DNA from: Bin22 sp965207275
GTDB taxonomy: Bacteria > Chloroflexota > Dehalococcoidia > Lucifugimonadales > UBA3495
Length of the DNA stretch: 64,000 bases
Direction: 5' to 3'
Assembly: GCA_965207275.1 (NCBI GenBank)
Contig: CBDBMH010000002.1
Location: 186,001-250,000 of the forward strand
Shown here: in pieces, positions 17,864 to 27,063 of the stretch
Layout of the letters: every line of letters begins with the position of its first letter
Position numbering within the stretch: position 1 is the stretch's first letter
The notes under the pieces: model-generated
The model's database searches: none
Seen by the model: only the letters and a program-made list of their open reading frames with translations
What the model was told of the DNA's origin: nothing
Made by a program: the position numbers and the translations under genes

Positions 17864-18034
17864 CTAGGGCTTGTGGACATTCCCATTAGCAGGAGTGGCG
17901 GCAGCCCTAGTCAGGGCTTCGATGTACTCCTGCCGGGCCTCCCGAACCAAGCCCCTCAAAGTTGGTGATTCGCGAATGTTCTCCTGGCTTTCGGCCACCG
18001 CATCGGCGATTTGTTTCCAATCCAACTTCTCCAT
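17864..18034 (-). CDS. Small hypothetical protein (56 aa)
   Basis: Begins MEKLDWKQIADAVAESQENI and ends NGNVHKP. The ATG at 18034 is preceded by AGAGAGGGACT, a good ribosome binding site. It is hydrophilic and predicted helical. It sits between the RHH and HTH-TM genes of the recombinase module in the same orientation. Its stop codon lies in one arm of an 18-bp inverted repeat whose other arm is just upstream. No family was recognised. Confidence 0.55.
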   Translation of the reverse strand: MEKLDWKQIADAVAESQENIRESPTLRGLVREARQEYIEALTRAAATPANGNVHKP

Positions 18035-18074
18035 AGTCCCTCTCTGACCAAATTCTGAATGTCCACAGGCCCTA
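17865..18074. repeat. 18-bp inverted repeat flanking the 56-aa gene
   Basis: TAGGGCTTGTGGACATTC at 17865-17882 and GAATGTCCACAGGCCCTA at 18057-18074 are reverse complements except for one base. Each arm contains the stop codon of a minus-strand gene. The 210-bp bounded unit could be a small mobile cassette or the trace of a duplicated 3' end. Confidence 0.6.
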
Positions 18075-18527
18075 CTTGATCAGCCACCACGCCACCAGGA
18101 CGGTGACCGCCAGCAGGCACACCAGCACCGCCACGGCAATGCCCAGCCGGGCAACCCAGCGTCCGGCTCTTTGGTGGCCGTCCTGCTCTCGGACCAACAC
18201 TTCTTCCAGCTTGCGGTACTCGTCTATGGCGGTCTCCGTCTCGGCCCGGGCCCGGTCTCTCTCCTGCTCCAACCGGTCCGCTTCCTCAGCTAGTTCCCCC
18301 ACCGTCCGCTCCAATCGTTCCACTCTGGCCCTGGACTGGCGCAGCAGCTCCCGGTCACTGGGGTAACGGGGTCCGGGCAGCTTCACGTACACCCGTCGGC
18401 CCTCTTTGGCCACCTCCACCTCGCCCTTGCGGATCATCCGGTCCAACGTGGACAGTAAGACCTCCAACTCCCGCGCCGCCTCCCCCTTGTCCACCCAGTG
18501 GACCCCATCTTTCACCTTATCTGACAT
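18072..18527 (-). CDS. HTH / coiled-coil / C-terminal TM protein
   Basis: 151 aa from the ATG at 18527 (SD GAGGTGA). Residues ~10-45 (WVDKGEAARELEVLLSTLDRMIRKGEVEVAKEGRRVYVKL) have the pattern of an excisionase/MerR-like winged helix that reads an N-terminal ordering and a wing. Residues ~60-115 are a strong heptad coiled coil (ARVERLERTVGELAEEADRLEQERDRA). Residues ~122-148 form one transmembrane helix near the C-terminus. This suggests a tail-anchored DNA-binding or tethering protein of the element. The layout recalls KfrA-like or membrane-tethering plasmid proteins, but no homology is claimed. Confidence 0.7.
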   Translation of the reverse strand: MSDKVKDGVHWVDKGEAARELEVLLSTLDRMIRKGEVEVAKEGRRVYVKLPGPRYPSDRELLRQSRARVERLERTVGELAEEADRLEQERDRARAETETAIDEYRKLEEVLVREQDGHQRAGRWVARLGIAVAVLVCLLAVTVLVAWWLIK

Positions 18528-18773
18528 GTAAATCACCTCGTCACCGGCGATGCGTCAGGCGATTGTACTTTTGCTAAAATCACCCTCGTTGTTTTAGCGC
18601 CGTTTCTCACACTTGCAAAAATGCAATTCTTGATTGGTCAAGGGGCATTTCAGCCCGTTTCGTACCTGAAACCAGGGGACAATGATACGTCGCGGCCTCC
18701 CGGCCAGCCCCCGAAATCACCCCCGGAGGACAGTTTGCGCCCCCGGACAACAGAGCGGGTAGAAGATGCCGTA

Positions 18774-20486
18774 TCAGCATGATTGCTGTGTCTCCTGCCG
18801 ATGCATCCGCCGCCGCAGTTTGTCCCACTCGTATTCTCCCAGTTCCCGCAGCGCCAGCGGCGGACGTTTACCGTCCCACAGGGGACGCCAGGACCGGCCC
18901 AGCATCCCCCTATAGGACAGTAGCTCCCTACTGGACACCAGGATGGGCAGCTTCATGGTCGGCATCCGGGACGCCGTGCTGGCGTAGGTCTCGGCCACCT
19001 CCTCGGTGTCCACCACGAACAGCGTGGTGGGAAAGGGCGGCTGGTCATCCCGGGGCGCGTCGGAGCGGTAGTAGCGGATGTAGGGGCGCAGGCGGGCGGC
19101 CACTCCCCTGGGGTGGCGGGCGCGCAGTTCGTGCTCGAAGTAGAAGGGCACGTGCAGGGCGTTGACGAGCAGGTGCCCCACGGCGTCGGGCGCGATGGCG
19201 TCCTCGCCCCGGTTGAAGGCCCGGTCGGAGCGGGCGGTGGGTATGGACCATTGCAGTTCGCTGGCGTCGTCGGTCCGCGCTTCAGCGGCCAGTTCGGACA
19301 GGAACCAGGAGATGCCGTCGGCGTGGTTGGTCTGGCGCTGCCAGGTGAGGATACGGTGTCCCAGGGGACGGGACTGTCCGTGATTGTCTGTGGCAGGCTC
19401 CGTGCTCCAGGTTGCCATGGTGGTGGACAGTTGCGCCCGGTCCCGGCGGGTGATGTACCTGATGCCCCGCTCCGACAGGGCGTAGCGCACGTCGCCCCGC
19501 TTCCCGTGCTGCTCGATCAATCCCCAGGGGTCTTGCAGACTGCGGGTCATCTGGCTGACTCTCCCGTCGGAGACGCCCAGCCAGCGGGCCAGGTGTTCCC
19601 GGGGTATCATTGGGTGGTCGGTGATCAGGTCCAGGGCGCGTTTTTCCGAGGGGCTGAGGCCGAAGGCCGGGACCGCCCTGACCATCCGCTCCGGGTCGGG
19701 CAGGGAGGCCCGCTTCCGCTCCGGCGCCTCCGGTTGAAACCGCCCGCCGGGTTCTGCCTCTGAGACCACCTGCTCCAGGGTGCGGTATCTCCTGCCAACC
19801 ACCCAGTTGGACGAAATCCACTCGGAGCGGTCCCACTGTTCCAGTGTCTCCCTGGACTCGACGCCCACGTAGCAGTCCCGAAGGTCCGCGTTCAGGCAGA
19901 ACTCGTCGGTCAGCCGCTGCTCCCAGGGGCTGGGGACCAGCACCAGCACCATGGAGGGACGGCGGTTGTAGCGGTACTCGGCGATGGCCCGCAGCCGGTC
20001 GTATAGGGAGCGGCGCCGCAGCGCCAATCCCTGGCGCACCACGCCAAAGCTGCGGCCATTGTGGAGGGTGATCACTGCGTCGAACCGGCCTCGGCGCTGG
20101 AACTCCACACGGGTTTCCAGCCCGTCCACGCCGGGGGACAGCGTTGCCGCCAGGCGGTACACCGAGGCTACGGCGTCCATGCGGCGCATGAGCAGCGTCA
20201 GCCACTGCCGGGACGCGGGATAGGCCCGCACGAAGTCCGAGGGAGCGTCGTAGCCGAGAACACCGGCGGCCTCGGCGATGCCGTTCCTCGTAAGGTGGTA
20301 ACGGTGGCTTGAGGGCAAAAGAGACGTGCCGTGACTCGCCCGCCCGGCCAGGCTGTCGGCGAGCAGGTTTGTCAGGGCGCGGTGGACCGTCGCTAGCGGT
20401 TCGCCCAGGATCAGCGCCAGTTCGCCTGCGTCAATGAAGGGCAGCCGGGCCAGAGCGTCCAGGATGCGATCTCGTGAGAAGGCCAT
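18774..20486 (-). CDS. Replication-relaxation-like winged-helix protein
   Basis: 570 aa. The N-terminal LDALARLPFIDAGELALILGEPLATVHRALTNLLADSL is a winged helix, and a second HTH is seen at SPSEKRALDLITDHPMIPREHLARWLGVSDGRVSQMTRSL. Between them SRQWLTLLMRRMDAVASVYRLAATL leads into a mixed alpha/beta domain (FDAVITLHNGRSFGVVRQGLALRRRSLYDRLRAIAEY). This layout is what is usually annotated as the replication-relaxation family in mobile elements. It is the outermost gene of the recombinase module. Relatives are a partial gene at 63085 and an N-terminal fragment at 59232. Role probably in element replication or control (inference). Confidence 0.65.
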   Translation of the reverse strand: MAFSRDRILDALARLPFIDAGELALILGEPLATVHRALTNLLADSLAGRASHGTSLLPSSHRYHLTRNGIAEAAGVLGYDAPSDFVRAYPASRQWLTLLMRRMDAVASVYRLAATLSPGVDGLETRVEFQRRGRFDAVITLHNGRSFGVVRQGLALRRRSLYDRLRAIAEYRYNRRPSMVLVLVPSPWEQRLTDEFCLNADLRDCYVGVESRETLEQWDRSEWISSNWVVGRRYRTLEQVVSEAEPGGRFQPEAPERKRASLPDPERMVRAVPAFGLSPSEKRALDLITDHPMIPREHLARWLGVSDGRVSQMTRSLQDPWGLIEQHGKRGDVRYALSERGIRYITRRDRAQLSTTMATWSTEPATDNHGQSRPLGHRILTWQRQTNHADGISWFLSELAAEARTDDASELQWSIPTARSDRAFNRGEDAIAPDAVGHLLVNALHVPFYFEHELRARHPRGVAARLRPYIRYYRSDAPRDDQPPFPTTLFVVDTEEVAETYASTASRMPTMKLPILVSSRELLSYRGMLGRSWRPLWDGKRPPLALRELGEYEWDKLRRRMHRQETQQSC

Positions 20487-20778
20487 GCCTCCAGCGTATC
20501 AGCCGGTATCCGCCGCCGTCATCGGGCAACTGTCAGTAATATTTTATGGCTCAGCAACCGGAAGCCGCCGATCGTTCGTGCGGTGGTGTACCAGCTCTTT
20601 CCTCCATCAACCGAGGAAATGATAGAATTGTCATGCGTACGGGCGGCGTGGAGGGCAGATCTTCCAGGCAACATACTCCCTCTGGCATTATTCTTGGTTG
20701 CCGGGAGTTTGGCAATTATCAACCTTCAACCAACGGGAACCTCATACCGAACGCGCGAACTCAGAAGGCAGGCCCACG

Positions 20779-21492
20779 ATGACGATTCATATCGAGCCAA
20801 AGCAGTGTTTGGCAGGTCTCAAACAAGAATGGACCGACGGCGGCAGGTTTGAGTTCTTGGAGCAAGAAGCGATGAGAGGGATGCAGCATGAGCATCCTAC
20901 CGGGGACTGCGCGATAGCGGCTTATGTGCACGCCGCGTTTCAAGAACCCTCTGGACAGGCCTACCGCGACGGGAGAGATTCCTTTTTGAGGTCAACTGAC
21001 CTCAAGATGTACCAAGAGAAAAATCTGGGGGAAACAGCGGCCCAATTCGCTTGGCGACGCATTAAACAGACATTCAGGCCACCTGCCATAGAACCCATGC
21101 ACGGCACTCCATCCCGAGCCAAAATAGTCACGCTCGGGATGCTTGGTTACGAAGTGATTTACCCCAACGACCGCGGACGATGGTATTGCATATGCGATGA
21201 ACAATGCGCGTACGTGCTGGATGTCATGATGCACGGCGGTGGGCATACTATGACCGTCATTCAGGGCACGGCTTACACCACCGCTGAATTCGACCCACAG
21301 TCCACACTCGTTGCCAACGTATTCTGGTTGCCACCAGATGCCGCAAATGCCTTTAGAGCAGCTGCCAAACAAAGTGCAGACTACGAACTCTGGCTCAATC
21401 AGATGCTGGAAACAGGGAAATGGTCCGAACCACCACGATTACCTGCAACCACTACCGGTAACCGCTCTAAAATCGTGGTTAGCCGAGAATAG
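20779..21492 (+). CDS. Hypothetical protein, possible cysteine-peptidase fold
   Basis: 237 aa from the ATG at 20779. No confident family. The order GDCAIAAYVHAAF (Cys at the start of a helix), GGGHTMTVIQG (His on a strand) and a following TTAEFDPQS (Asp) resembles papain/C39-like Cys-His-Asp peptidases. The middle contains RAKIVTLGMLGYEVIYPNDRGRWYCICDEQCAYVLDV. There is no signal peptide, so it is predicted cytoplasmic. It lies just upstream of the hsd operon on the same strand with a 62-bp gap. The peptidase idea is inference only. Confidence 0.5.
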   Translation: MTIHIEPKQCLAGLKQEWTDGGRFEFLEQEAMRGMQHEHPTGDCAIAAYVHAAFQEPSGQAYRDGRDSFLRSTDLKMYQEKNLGETAAQFAWRRIKQTFRPPAIEPMHGTPSRAKIVTLGMLGYEVIYPNDRGRWYCICDEQCAYVLDVMMHGGGHTMTVIQGTAYTTAEFDPQSTLVANVFWLPPDAANAFRAAAKQSADYELWLNQMLETGKWSEPPRLPATTTGNRSKIVVSRE

Positions 21493-21554
21493 GACATCTC
21501 ATTTCGGACGATGAGCAGACGGTGTTCTAAGGGCAAGGAGGGAGGCCGGAAACG

Positions 21555-23147
21555 ATGACAACGGCGAGACGGCAACGTGCCAACCCAAAAGCCACAGCGG
21601 GACTAGGAAGCGAGAGTACCGTCGCGGACTACCGCGCCGAGCTGTGGCGCATGGCTGACGCCCTGCGGGGCAGCATGGACGCCGCCGAGTACAAGCACGT
21701 GGTCTTGGGGCTCATTTTCCTCAAGTACATCTCCGATGCCTTTGAGGAAGCCTACGCCAGGCTGGATTCCGAGCGGGACCAGGGCGCGGACCCGGAGGAC
21801 TCGGACGAGTACCGAGCCCAGAGCATCTTCTGGGTGCCGCCGGAAGCCCGGTGGCCTGTGCTGCAAGCCCAGGCCCGCCTACCCGCCATCGGCCGCTTGG
21901 TGGATGACGCAATGACCGCCATTGAGCGGGATAACCCGGCGCTCAAGGACGTGCTGCCCAAGGAGTACGGCCGGGACGCCCTGGATAAGCAGCGCCTGGG
22001 CCAGGTGGTAGACCTGGTGAGCAACGTCAGGGTCGGCGGAGCCGAAGCCCAGGCCAACGACGTGCTGGGGCAGGTGTACGAGTACTTCCTGGAGCAGTTC
22101 GCGTTGGCTGAGGGGCGCAAGGGAGGCGAGTTCTACACGCCCCGCTCGGTGGTGCAGCTGCTGGTGGAGATGCTGGAACCGTACCAGGGCCGGGTCTATG
22201 ATCCGTGTTGCGGTTCCTCCGGGATGTTCGTCCAGTCGGTGGAGTTCATCCGCGCCCACGCCACGGGCAACGGCAACGGCGGCCGGGCCAAGGGGGACAT
22301 TTCCATATACGGCCAAGAGTCCAACTACACCACCTGGCGATTAGCACGGATGAACCTGGCCATTCGGGGCATCGAGGGTCAGATCGCCCAGGGCGACAGT
22401 TTCCACAACGACCGGCACCCGGATCTGCGGGCCGACTACATCCTGGCCAACCCGCCCTTCAACGTCTCCGACTGGGGAGGAGAGCGGCTGCGGGAAGACA
22501 AACGTTGGGAGTACGGAGCGCCGCCGGTGGGCAACGCCAACTTCGCCTGGGTGCAGCACTTCCTATACCATTTGGCGCCCCGGGGCATCGCCGGGTTCGT
22601 GCTGGCCAACGGCTCCATGTCTTCTAGCCAGTCGGGTGAGGGGGAAATCCGCAAGGGCATCGTCGAGGCGGGACTGGTGGACTGCATCATCGCCCTGCCG
22701 GGGCAACTCTTTCGCTCCACACAGATACCGGCCTGCTTGTGGTTCCTTCGCAAGGGCCGCGTCTCAGAGGAAACACGCACCGGAGAGACCCTGTTCATCG
22801 ACGCCCGGAAGCTGGGTTACATGGTGGACCGCACCCACCGGGACCTGTCCGTCGAGGATATTGCGCGCATCGCAGCTACCTACCATGCCTGGCGGGGCGG
22901 CGCCGGCGACTATGCCGACGTACCCGGCTTCTGCAAGAGCGCATCGCTGGAGGAAATCCGCCAGCATGGCCACGTGCTCACGCCGGGCCGCTACGTGGGA
23001 GCGGAGCCGCAGGCCGACGACGGCGAACCCTTCCAAGAGAAGATGGCGCGCCTCGTCGCCCAATGGCGTGAGCAGCAGAACGAAGCCAAGCGGCTGGACG
23101 CTGCCATCGCCGAGAACCTGGAACGGCTGGGGTTCCGCGATGAATAG
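21555..23147 (+). CDS. hsdM: Type I restriction-modification system methyltransferase subunit HsdM
   Basis: 530 aa, the usual length. The N-terminal HsdM_N helical domain (LWRMADALRGSMDAAEYKHVVLGLIFLKYISDAFEE) precedes the N6-adenine methylase core. The SAM-binding motif is VYDPCCGSSGMF (~residue 213) and the catalytic motif is ILANPPFNVSDW (~residue 298). It methylates adenine in the bipartite target set by HsdS. It is first in a compact operon (hsdM, zincin, AlbA_2 protein, hsdS, unknown, TA pair, hsdR); its stop overlaps the next start by 8 bp. All catalytic motifs are intact. Confidence 0.95.
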   Translation: MTTARRQRANPKATAGLGSESTVADYRAELWRMADALRGSMDAAEYKHVVLGLIFLKYISDAFEEAYARLDSERDQGADPEDSDEYRAQSIFWVPPEARWPVLQAQARLPAIGRLVDDAMTAIERDNPALKDVLPKEYGRDALDKQRLGQVVDLVSNVRVGGAEAQANDVLGQVYEYFLEQFALAEGRKGGEFYTPRSVVQLLVEMLEPYQGRVYDPCCGSSGMFVQSVEFIRAHATGNGNGGRAKGDISIYGQESNYTTWRLARMNLAIRGIEGQIAQGDSFHNDRHPDLRADYILANPPFNVSDWGGERLREDKRWEYGAPPVGNANFAWVQHFLYHLAPRGIAGFVLANGSMSSSQSGEGEIRKGIVEAGLVDCIIALPGQLFRSTQIPACLWFLRKGRVSEETRTGETLFIDARKLGYMVDRTHRDLSVEDIARIAATYHAWRGGAGDYADVPGFCKSASLEEIRQHGHVLTPGRYVGAEPQADDGEPFQEKMARLVAQWREQQNEAKRLDAAIAENLERLGFRDE

Positions 23148-23748
23148 GTTAGGGTCTCTTTTCTTGATTCAACCCGATGCTGAAGGAGGCGAAAGGGAAC
23201 TCACGCTTCCCGAATGGACCAGTCGGTTTTTGGCGGAACTCGAGGACTTATTCGGTCCTAGAGACCGCTCATACTGCGTTACCGGAATTGACATTGACCC
23301 GGAGCGGGATAGGCCGCCTCATCTTTGGTATCCTGGCTCTGGTGATGGAAGACTTGGACACATCATCATCCGCCTGAGCGGAAATGCGTTGACGGACCCA
23401 GCCCGAGCCCGTTGGCAACTTGCCCACGAATGCGTTCACTTGCTTGACCCCTGGGAGCCTTCCACCGCCGGACGTAACACCAACTGGCTTGAAGAGGGTC
23501 TTGCCTCGTGGTACCAGAACTCTCGTGTACCCGAAGCCGAACATCGCCAAGGCGCATATGGAGAAGCGCAGTCACTACTGGAACCGTTTATCGAAGGTTT
23601 GATTCCAGCGGTAAGGCACATCCGCTGCCGTTTGGGGCGTCGCATTGGCGAAATCGAGGCTGCGGTATTGCGAGAGCATTTCCCTGGCCTACCTGAAGAA
23701 ATAGCTCAAAAGCTGGGCCAGCCTTTCCAGCAACGCGAGGTGGGATGA
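23140..23748 (+). CDS. Zincin-like metallopeptidase-type protein within the RM operon
   Basis: 202 aa from the ATG at 23140, overlapping the hsdM stop by 8 bp. RWQLAHECVHLLDPWEP contains an HExxH motif (HECVH), and NWLEEGLASWYQN about 20 residues later supplies the Glu expected as third zinc ligand in gluzincins. There is no signal peptide, so any protease activity would be cytoplasmic. The position between hsdM and the AlbA_2 gene, with overlaps on both sides, means it is co-translated with the RM system. The closest functional analogies are ImmA/IrrE-type regulatory proteases (inference); substrate unknown. Confidence 0.75.
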   Translation: MNRLGSLFLIQPDAEGGERELTLPEWTSRFLAELEDLFGPRDRSYCVTGIDIDPERDRPPHLWYPGSGDGRLGHIIIRLSGNALTDPARARWQLAHECVHLLDPWEPSTAGRNTNWLEEGLASWYQNSRVPEAEHRQGAYGEAQSLLEPFIEGLIPAVRHIRCRLGRRIGEIEAAVLREHFPGLPEEIAQKLGQPFQQREVG

Positions 23749-25487
23749 TCATGACGTTCGATAACGACGAAATCATCTCTCGTTTACAGCTCGGCGAAGA
23801 CAGCAATTGGGAGTTCAAGGCAATTGAATTCGCCGGAAATCGCCCAACAGGGCCGAGCCGCAACGACTGGTCTGACGAAATAGCGGCTTTCGCCAATGCT
23901 GACGGCGGTATGCTGCTTTGTGGCGTAACCGATGAAGGTGAAGTGCAGGGTATGTCACGTGAGCAGGTGGTGGCGTTGGATTCTCTGCTGGTTGAGGTTA
24001 GCACCGACACCATCAAGCCGGCGGTTCGCATCCGGACCTATCACCAGGAGGTCGATGGTAAACGGTTGCTATTCGTAGAGGTCCCTCAGGGCGACACGCA
24101 GTATGACAGCTCCGGTGGCAGCTATATTAGGGTGGGCGGTACAAAGCGCAGAATGACCAGTGATGAGCGCCTGCGCCTAGCGCAACGGAGAGGCCAGGCG
24201 CGGTTTTCTTCCTACGACGAGCAGACTATTCCCGGAACCGGTTTTAATACCCTGGACGAGATGTTCTGGAGACCCTTGTTGAGCGTGGAGGGAGCGGCTG
24301 AACCCGAAGCAGGATTGACGAAGCTGGCCATGTTGGCCAACGACGATGCCGGGATTCTACGCGCCACCGTGGCCGGTGTGCTGCTGTGCACTCGGCATCC
24401 CGAACAATGGCTTGCCAACGCCGGCATCACGGCAACTCGCTACAGAGGGTTGGACCGGGCATCCGGCCAAATTGACGCACAGGAAATAATCGGACCGATA
24501 AATCAGCAAATTGGTGAGGCCGTCGCCTTTGCCTTGAGAAATATACGGGTGGCCTCCCGAAAAGACCCTGCCCGCGTGAATCTGCCGCAATACAGTGAGA
24601 GGGTCCTTTTCGAGGCTATAGTCAACGCCGTAGTCCATCGCGACTATTCAATACGTTCCAGCAAGATACGCTTGTCAATTTTTGAAGACCGCGTGGAGAT
24701 CCAGTCGCCCGGTTCACTCCCAAACAATTTGACTCTTGACAGTATGGCTGACCGTCAGGCGACCCGTAACGAAGCCTTGACCTCCGTGCTGGCGCGTATG
24801 CCAGTGGGCGGCATCGGTGGTGCGGATGATAGACAGTATATTATGGAACGGCGGGGAGACGGTGTTCAGATCATACTGCGCGAAACCCGTGAACTGTCCG
24901 GCAAAATACCTGACTATCGACTCATTGACGGTTCGGAAGTCCGCCTCACCATTCCAGCAGCAGTCTTGGACCAACACCCCGCCCAAGTTGTTATTACTGT
25001 ACGCTCCGGCGGTCAGCCCTTGCCAGGAGCCGCAGTGCTGGCACTATTCCCGAACAAAACCTGGAAGGATGCTTCCACGAACGAAAACGGTGAAGCTGCC
25101 GTGGACCTATACACTACGCACCTCCCCATGACGGTGTTTGCCGCCGCCACAGGCTGTTGCGGATACGTGGAGCGTGAGTGGGTCCCTAGCCAGGGGTCCT
25201 TATCAATCGACTTGCAGCCTCTCCGGGGAGGCGGCAGTCTTATCTTCGCCGAGGGGACAGGTTACCTGCCTGTTGTCAAGGGTAGACTGAACCCTATCCG
25301 TGACACCCATGACCGGACCTACCTGTATGCTTCCAACATCGCGATTGACCGAGGAAAGCAGCAGCCCGTTTCGTTCACCTTTGCAGATGGCCTGCGGCTT
25401 ACTGATGCGGACGGGCGGGAGGCAACTGTCCGAATTCTTGACGTAATAGGAAGATCGTCTCTGCTGGAATACCAGCCGGAGAACTAG
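23745..25487 (+). CDS. AlbA_2 (Schlafen AAA_4-like) and HATPase_c_4 protein
   Basis: 580 aa; the start overlaps the upstream stop (ATGA). Residues ~10-145 are an AlbA_2 domain (EDSNWEFKAIEF, FANADGGMLLCGVTDEGEVQG, SSGGSYIRVGGTKRRMTSDER). Residues ~280-340 carry the GHKL-like motif FEAIVNAVVHRDYS with FEDRVEIQSPGSLP, typical of COG2865 regulators. The last ~170 aa add an Ig-like or carboxypeptidase-regulatory-like module (VVITVRSGGQPLPGAAVLALF...ASTNENGEAAVDLYTT). COG2865 proteins are known passengers of type I RM loci, but the beta-sandwich tail is unusual. Probable role in sensing or defence regulation (inference). Confidence 0.82.
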   Translation: MIMTFDNDEIISRLQLGEDSNWEFKAIEFAGNRPTGPSRNDWSDEIAAFANADGGMLLCGVTDEGEVQGMSREQVVALDSLLVEVSTDTIKPAVRIRTYHQEVDGKRLLFVEVPQGDTQYDSSGGSYIRVGGTKRRMTSDERLRLAQRRGQARFSSYDEQTIPGTGFNTLDEMFWRPLLSVEGAAEPEAGLTKLAMLANDDAGILRATVAGVLLCTRHPEQWLANAGITATRYRGLDRASGQIDAQEIIGPINQQIGEAVAFALRNIRVASRKDPARVNLPQYSERVLFEAIVNAVVHRDYSIRSSKIRLSIFEDRVEIQSPGSLPNNLTLDSMADRQATRNEALTSVLARMPVGGIGGADDRQYIMERRGDGVQIILRETRELSGKIPDYRLIDGSEVRLTIPAAVLDQHPAQVVITVRSGGQPLPGAAVLALFPNKTWKDASTNENGEAAVDLYTTHLPMTVFAAATGCCGYVEREWVPSQGSLSIDLQPLRGGGSLIFAEGTGYLPVVKGRLNPIRDTHDRTYLYASNIAIDRGKQQPVSFTFADGLRLTDADGREATVRILDVIGRSSLLEYQPEN

Positions 25488-25490
25488 CAG

Positions 25491-27020
25491 ATGGTGCTGA
25501 TGACTGACCGCCTGGACTTGCCGTTCCGTTACCGGGAAGACCTGGAAACGTTGCTGCGTAAGCATGTACCCGGCGTCGAGGTGTGGGCCTACGGCAGCCG
25601 GGTCAACGGGCGGAGTCACGAAGCCAGCGACCTGGACCTGGCGCTGCGCGGCCCCAACCTGAAACCCATGGGCCATGAATACGTTGAGCTTGTTGAGGCT
25701 CTGGAGCAATCCAACATCCCCATCCTGGTGCAGGCCCACGACTGGGCCCGGCTGCCGGAGAGCTTCCACCGGGAGATTGAGCGGGATTACGTAGTGGTGC
25801 AGAAGGGAGACCTTCAATCCGCGATGGGAGGGTGGCGCAAGATGCGCGTAGGGGAATTTGCGCCCTTTTCGTATGGCAAATCTCTCTCTACTGGAAAGAG
25901 GAACCCGTCAGGTTCTATTCCGGTAGTTGGTTCCAATGGCATCGTCGGCTGCCACGATTCGGCTGTCACTGATGGCCCGACAGTAGTCGTCGGGCGTAAA
26001 GGTACGGTAGGTGCCGTTAATTATTTCCCCGGCCAGTGTTGGCCTATCGACACGACGTTCTACGTGACCGGCGAGGATGCTGATCTTACTCGGTTCAAAT
26101 TTTATGCCCTTAGCTCTCTCGGCTTGGATCAAATGAATTCGGATAGCGCGGTTCCTGGTCTCAACCGCGACGCAGCCCACGCTCGAGAATTGTATGTGCC
26201 TGGCGAGACCGAACAGCGGCGCATCTCCCACATCCTCGGCGCGCTGGACGACAAGATTGAGCTGAACCGGCGAATGAACGAGACGCTGGAGCAGATGGCC
26301 CGGGCCGTCTTTCGGGACTGGTTCGTGGACTTCGGCCCGGTCCGCGCCAAGCTGGAGGGCCGGGAGCCTTACCTGCCTCCCGAGCTGTGGGACCTGTTCC
26401 CCGACCGCTTGGTGGACTCGGAGTTGGGGGAGATACCGGAGGGGTGGGAGGTGAAGGCGCTGGGGGAGGTTTCCAATCTTAACCCTGAGTCATGGTCTCG
26501 GACGAACTACCCTGTTCACGTCGAATATGTTGACTTGGCGAATACCAAGTAGGGAGTAATTGGGTCCACGCAGCATTTTGCCTGGAAGGACGCGCCGAGT
26601 CGAGCAAAGCGTGTCTTGCGAACCGGCGACACGATAGTCGGTACAGTCCGACCAGGCAACGGCTCTTACTCCCTTATTGGAAACGATGGTCTGACAGGAA
26701 GCACCGGATTCGCGGTTCTTCGGCCTTCATGTCCAGGATTCAGAGAATTGGTATATTTGTCGGCGACAACCTTGGACAACATCGAGAGACTGGCTCACCG
26801 AGCAGACGGCGCCGCGTATCCCGCAGTTCGACCGGAAATCGTTTCAGAAACCGAAGTAGCAATCCCTGCCGATGAATCCAGGGTACTGAAGTGGTTTTCC
26901 CAGACAGTTGGATCCATCCTCAACAAGACGGAGTCAGCCAAGGCGGAATCCCGCGTTCTTGCCGCCCAGCGGGATGCGTTGCTGCCGAAGTTGGTTTCGG
27001 GTGAGGTGCGGGTGAGGTGA
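25491..27020 (+). pseudogene. hsdS: Nucleotidyltransferase-HsdS fusion with an in-frame TAG
   Basis: One frame runs from 25491 to 27020 except for a TAG at 26550-26552. Residues 1-110 are a MNT-type nucleotidyltransferase domain (VEVWAYGSRVNGRSHEASDLDLAL, with GS-x-x-x-G and SDLDL). HsdS follows from about residue 112 (WRKMRVGEFAPFSYGKS), with the central conserved region (ETEQRRISHILGALDDKIELNRRMNETLEQMARAVFRDWF) and the second target-recognition domain. The nonsense codon falls in DLANTK*GVIGSTQHF; relatives as remembered have Trp there, so TGG to TAG is likely. The product stops within TRD2 unless read through. HsdS sets DNA specificity, so the RM system may be changed or disabled. An internal ATG at 25824 could give HsdS separately. 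Confidence 0.85.
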
Positions 27021-27063
27021 AACGCTCCTGGCAGCGTTACCAGAGAGCAAAAGGAGTAAGGAC

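Noticed and set aside
26550..26552. TAG read as a sense codon in an alternative genetic code
   Set aside because: Other genes in the window end normally at TAG, and only this one gene is affected, so a point mutation is the simpler explanation.
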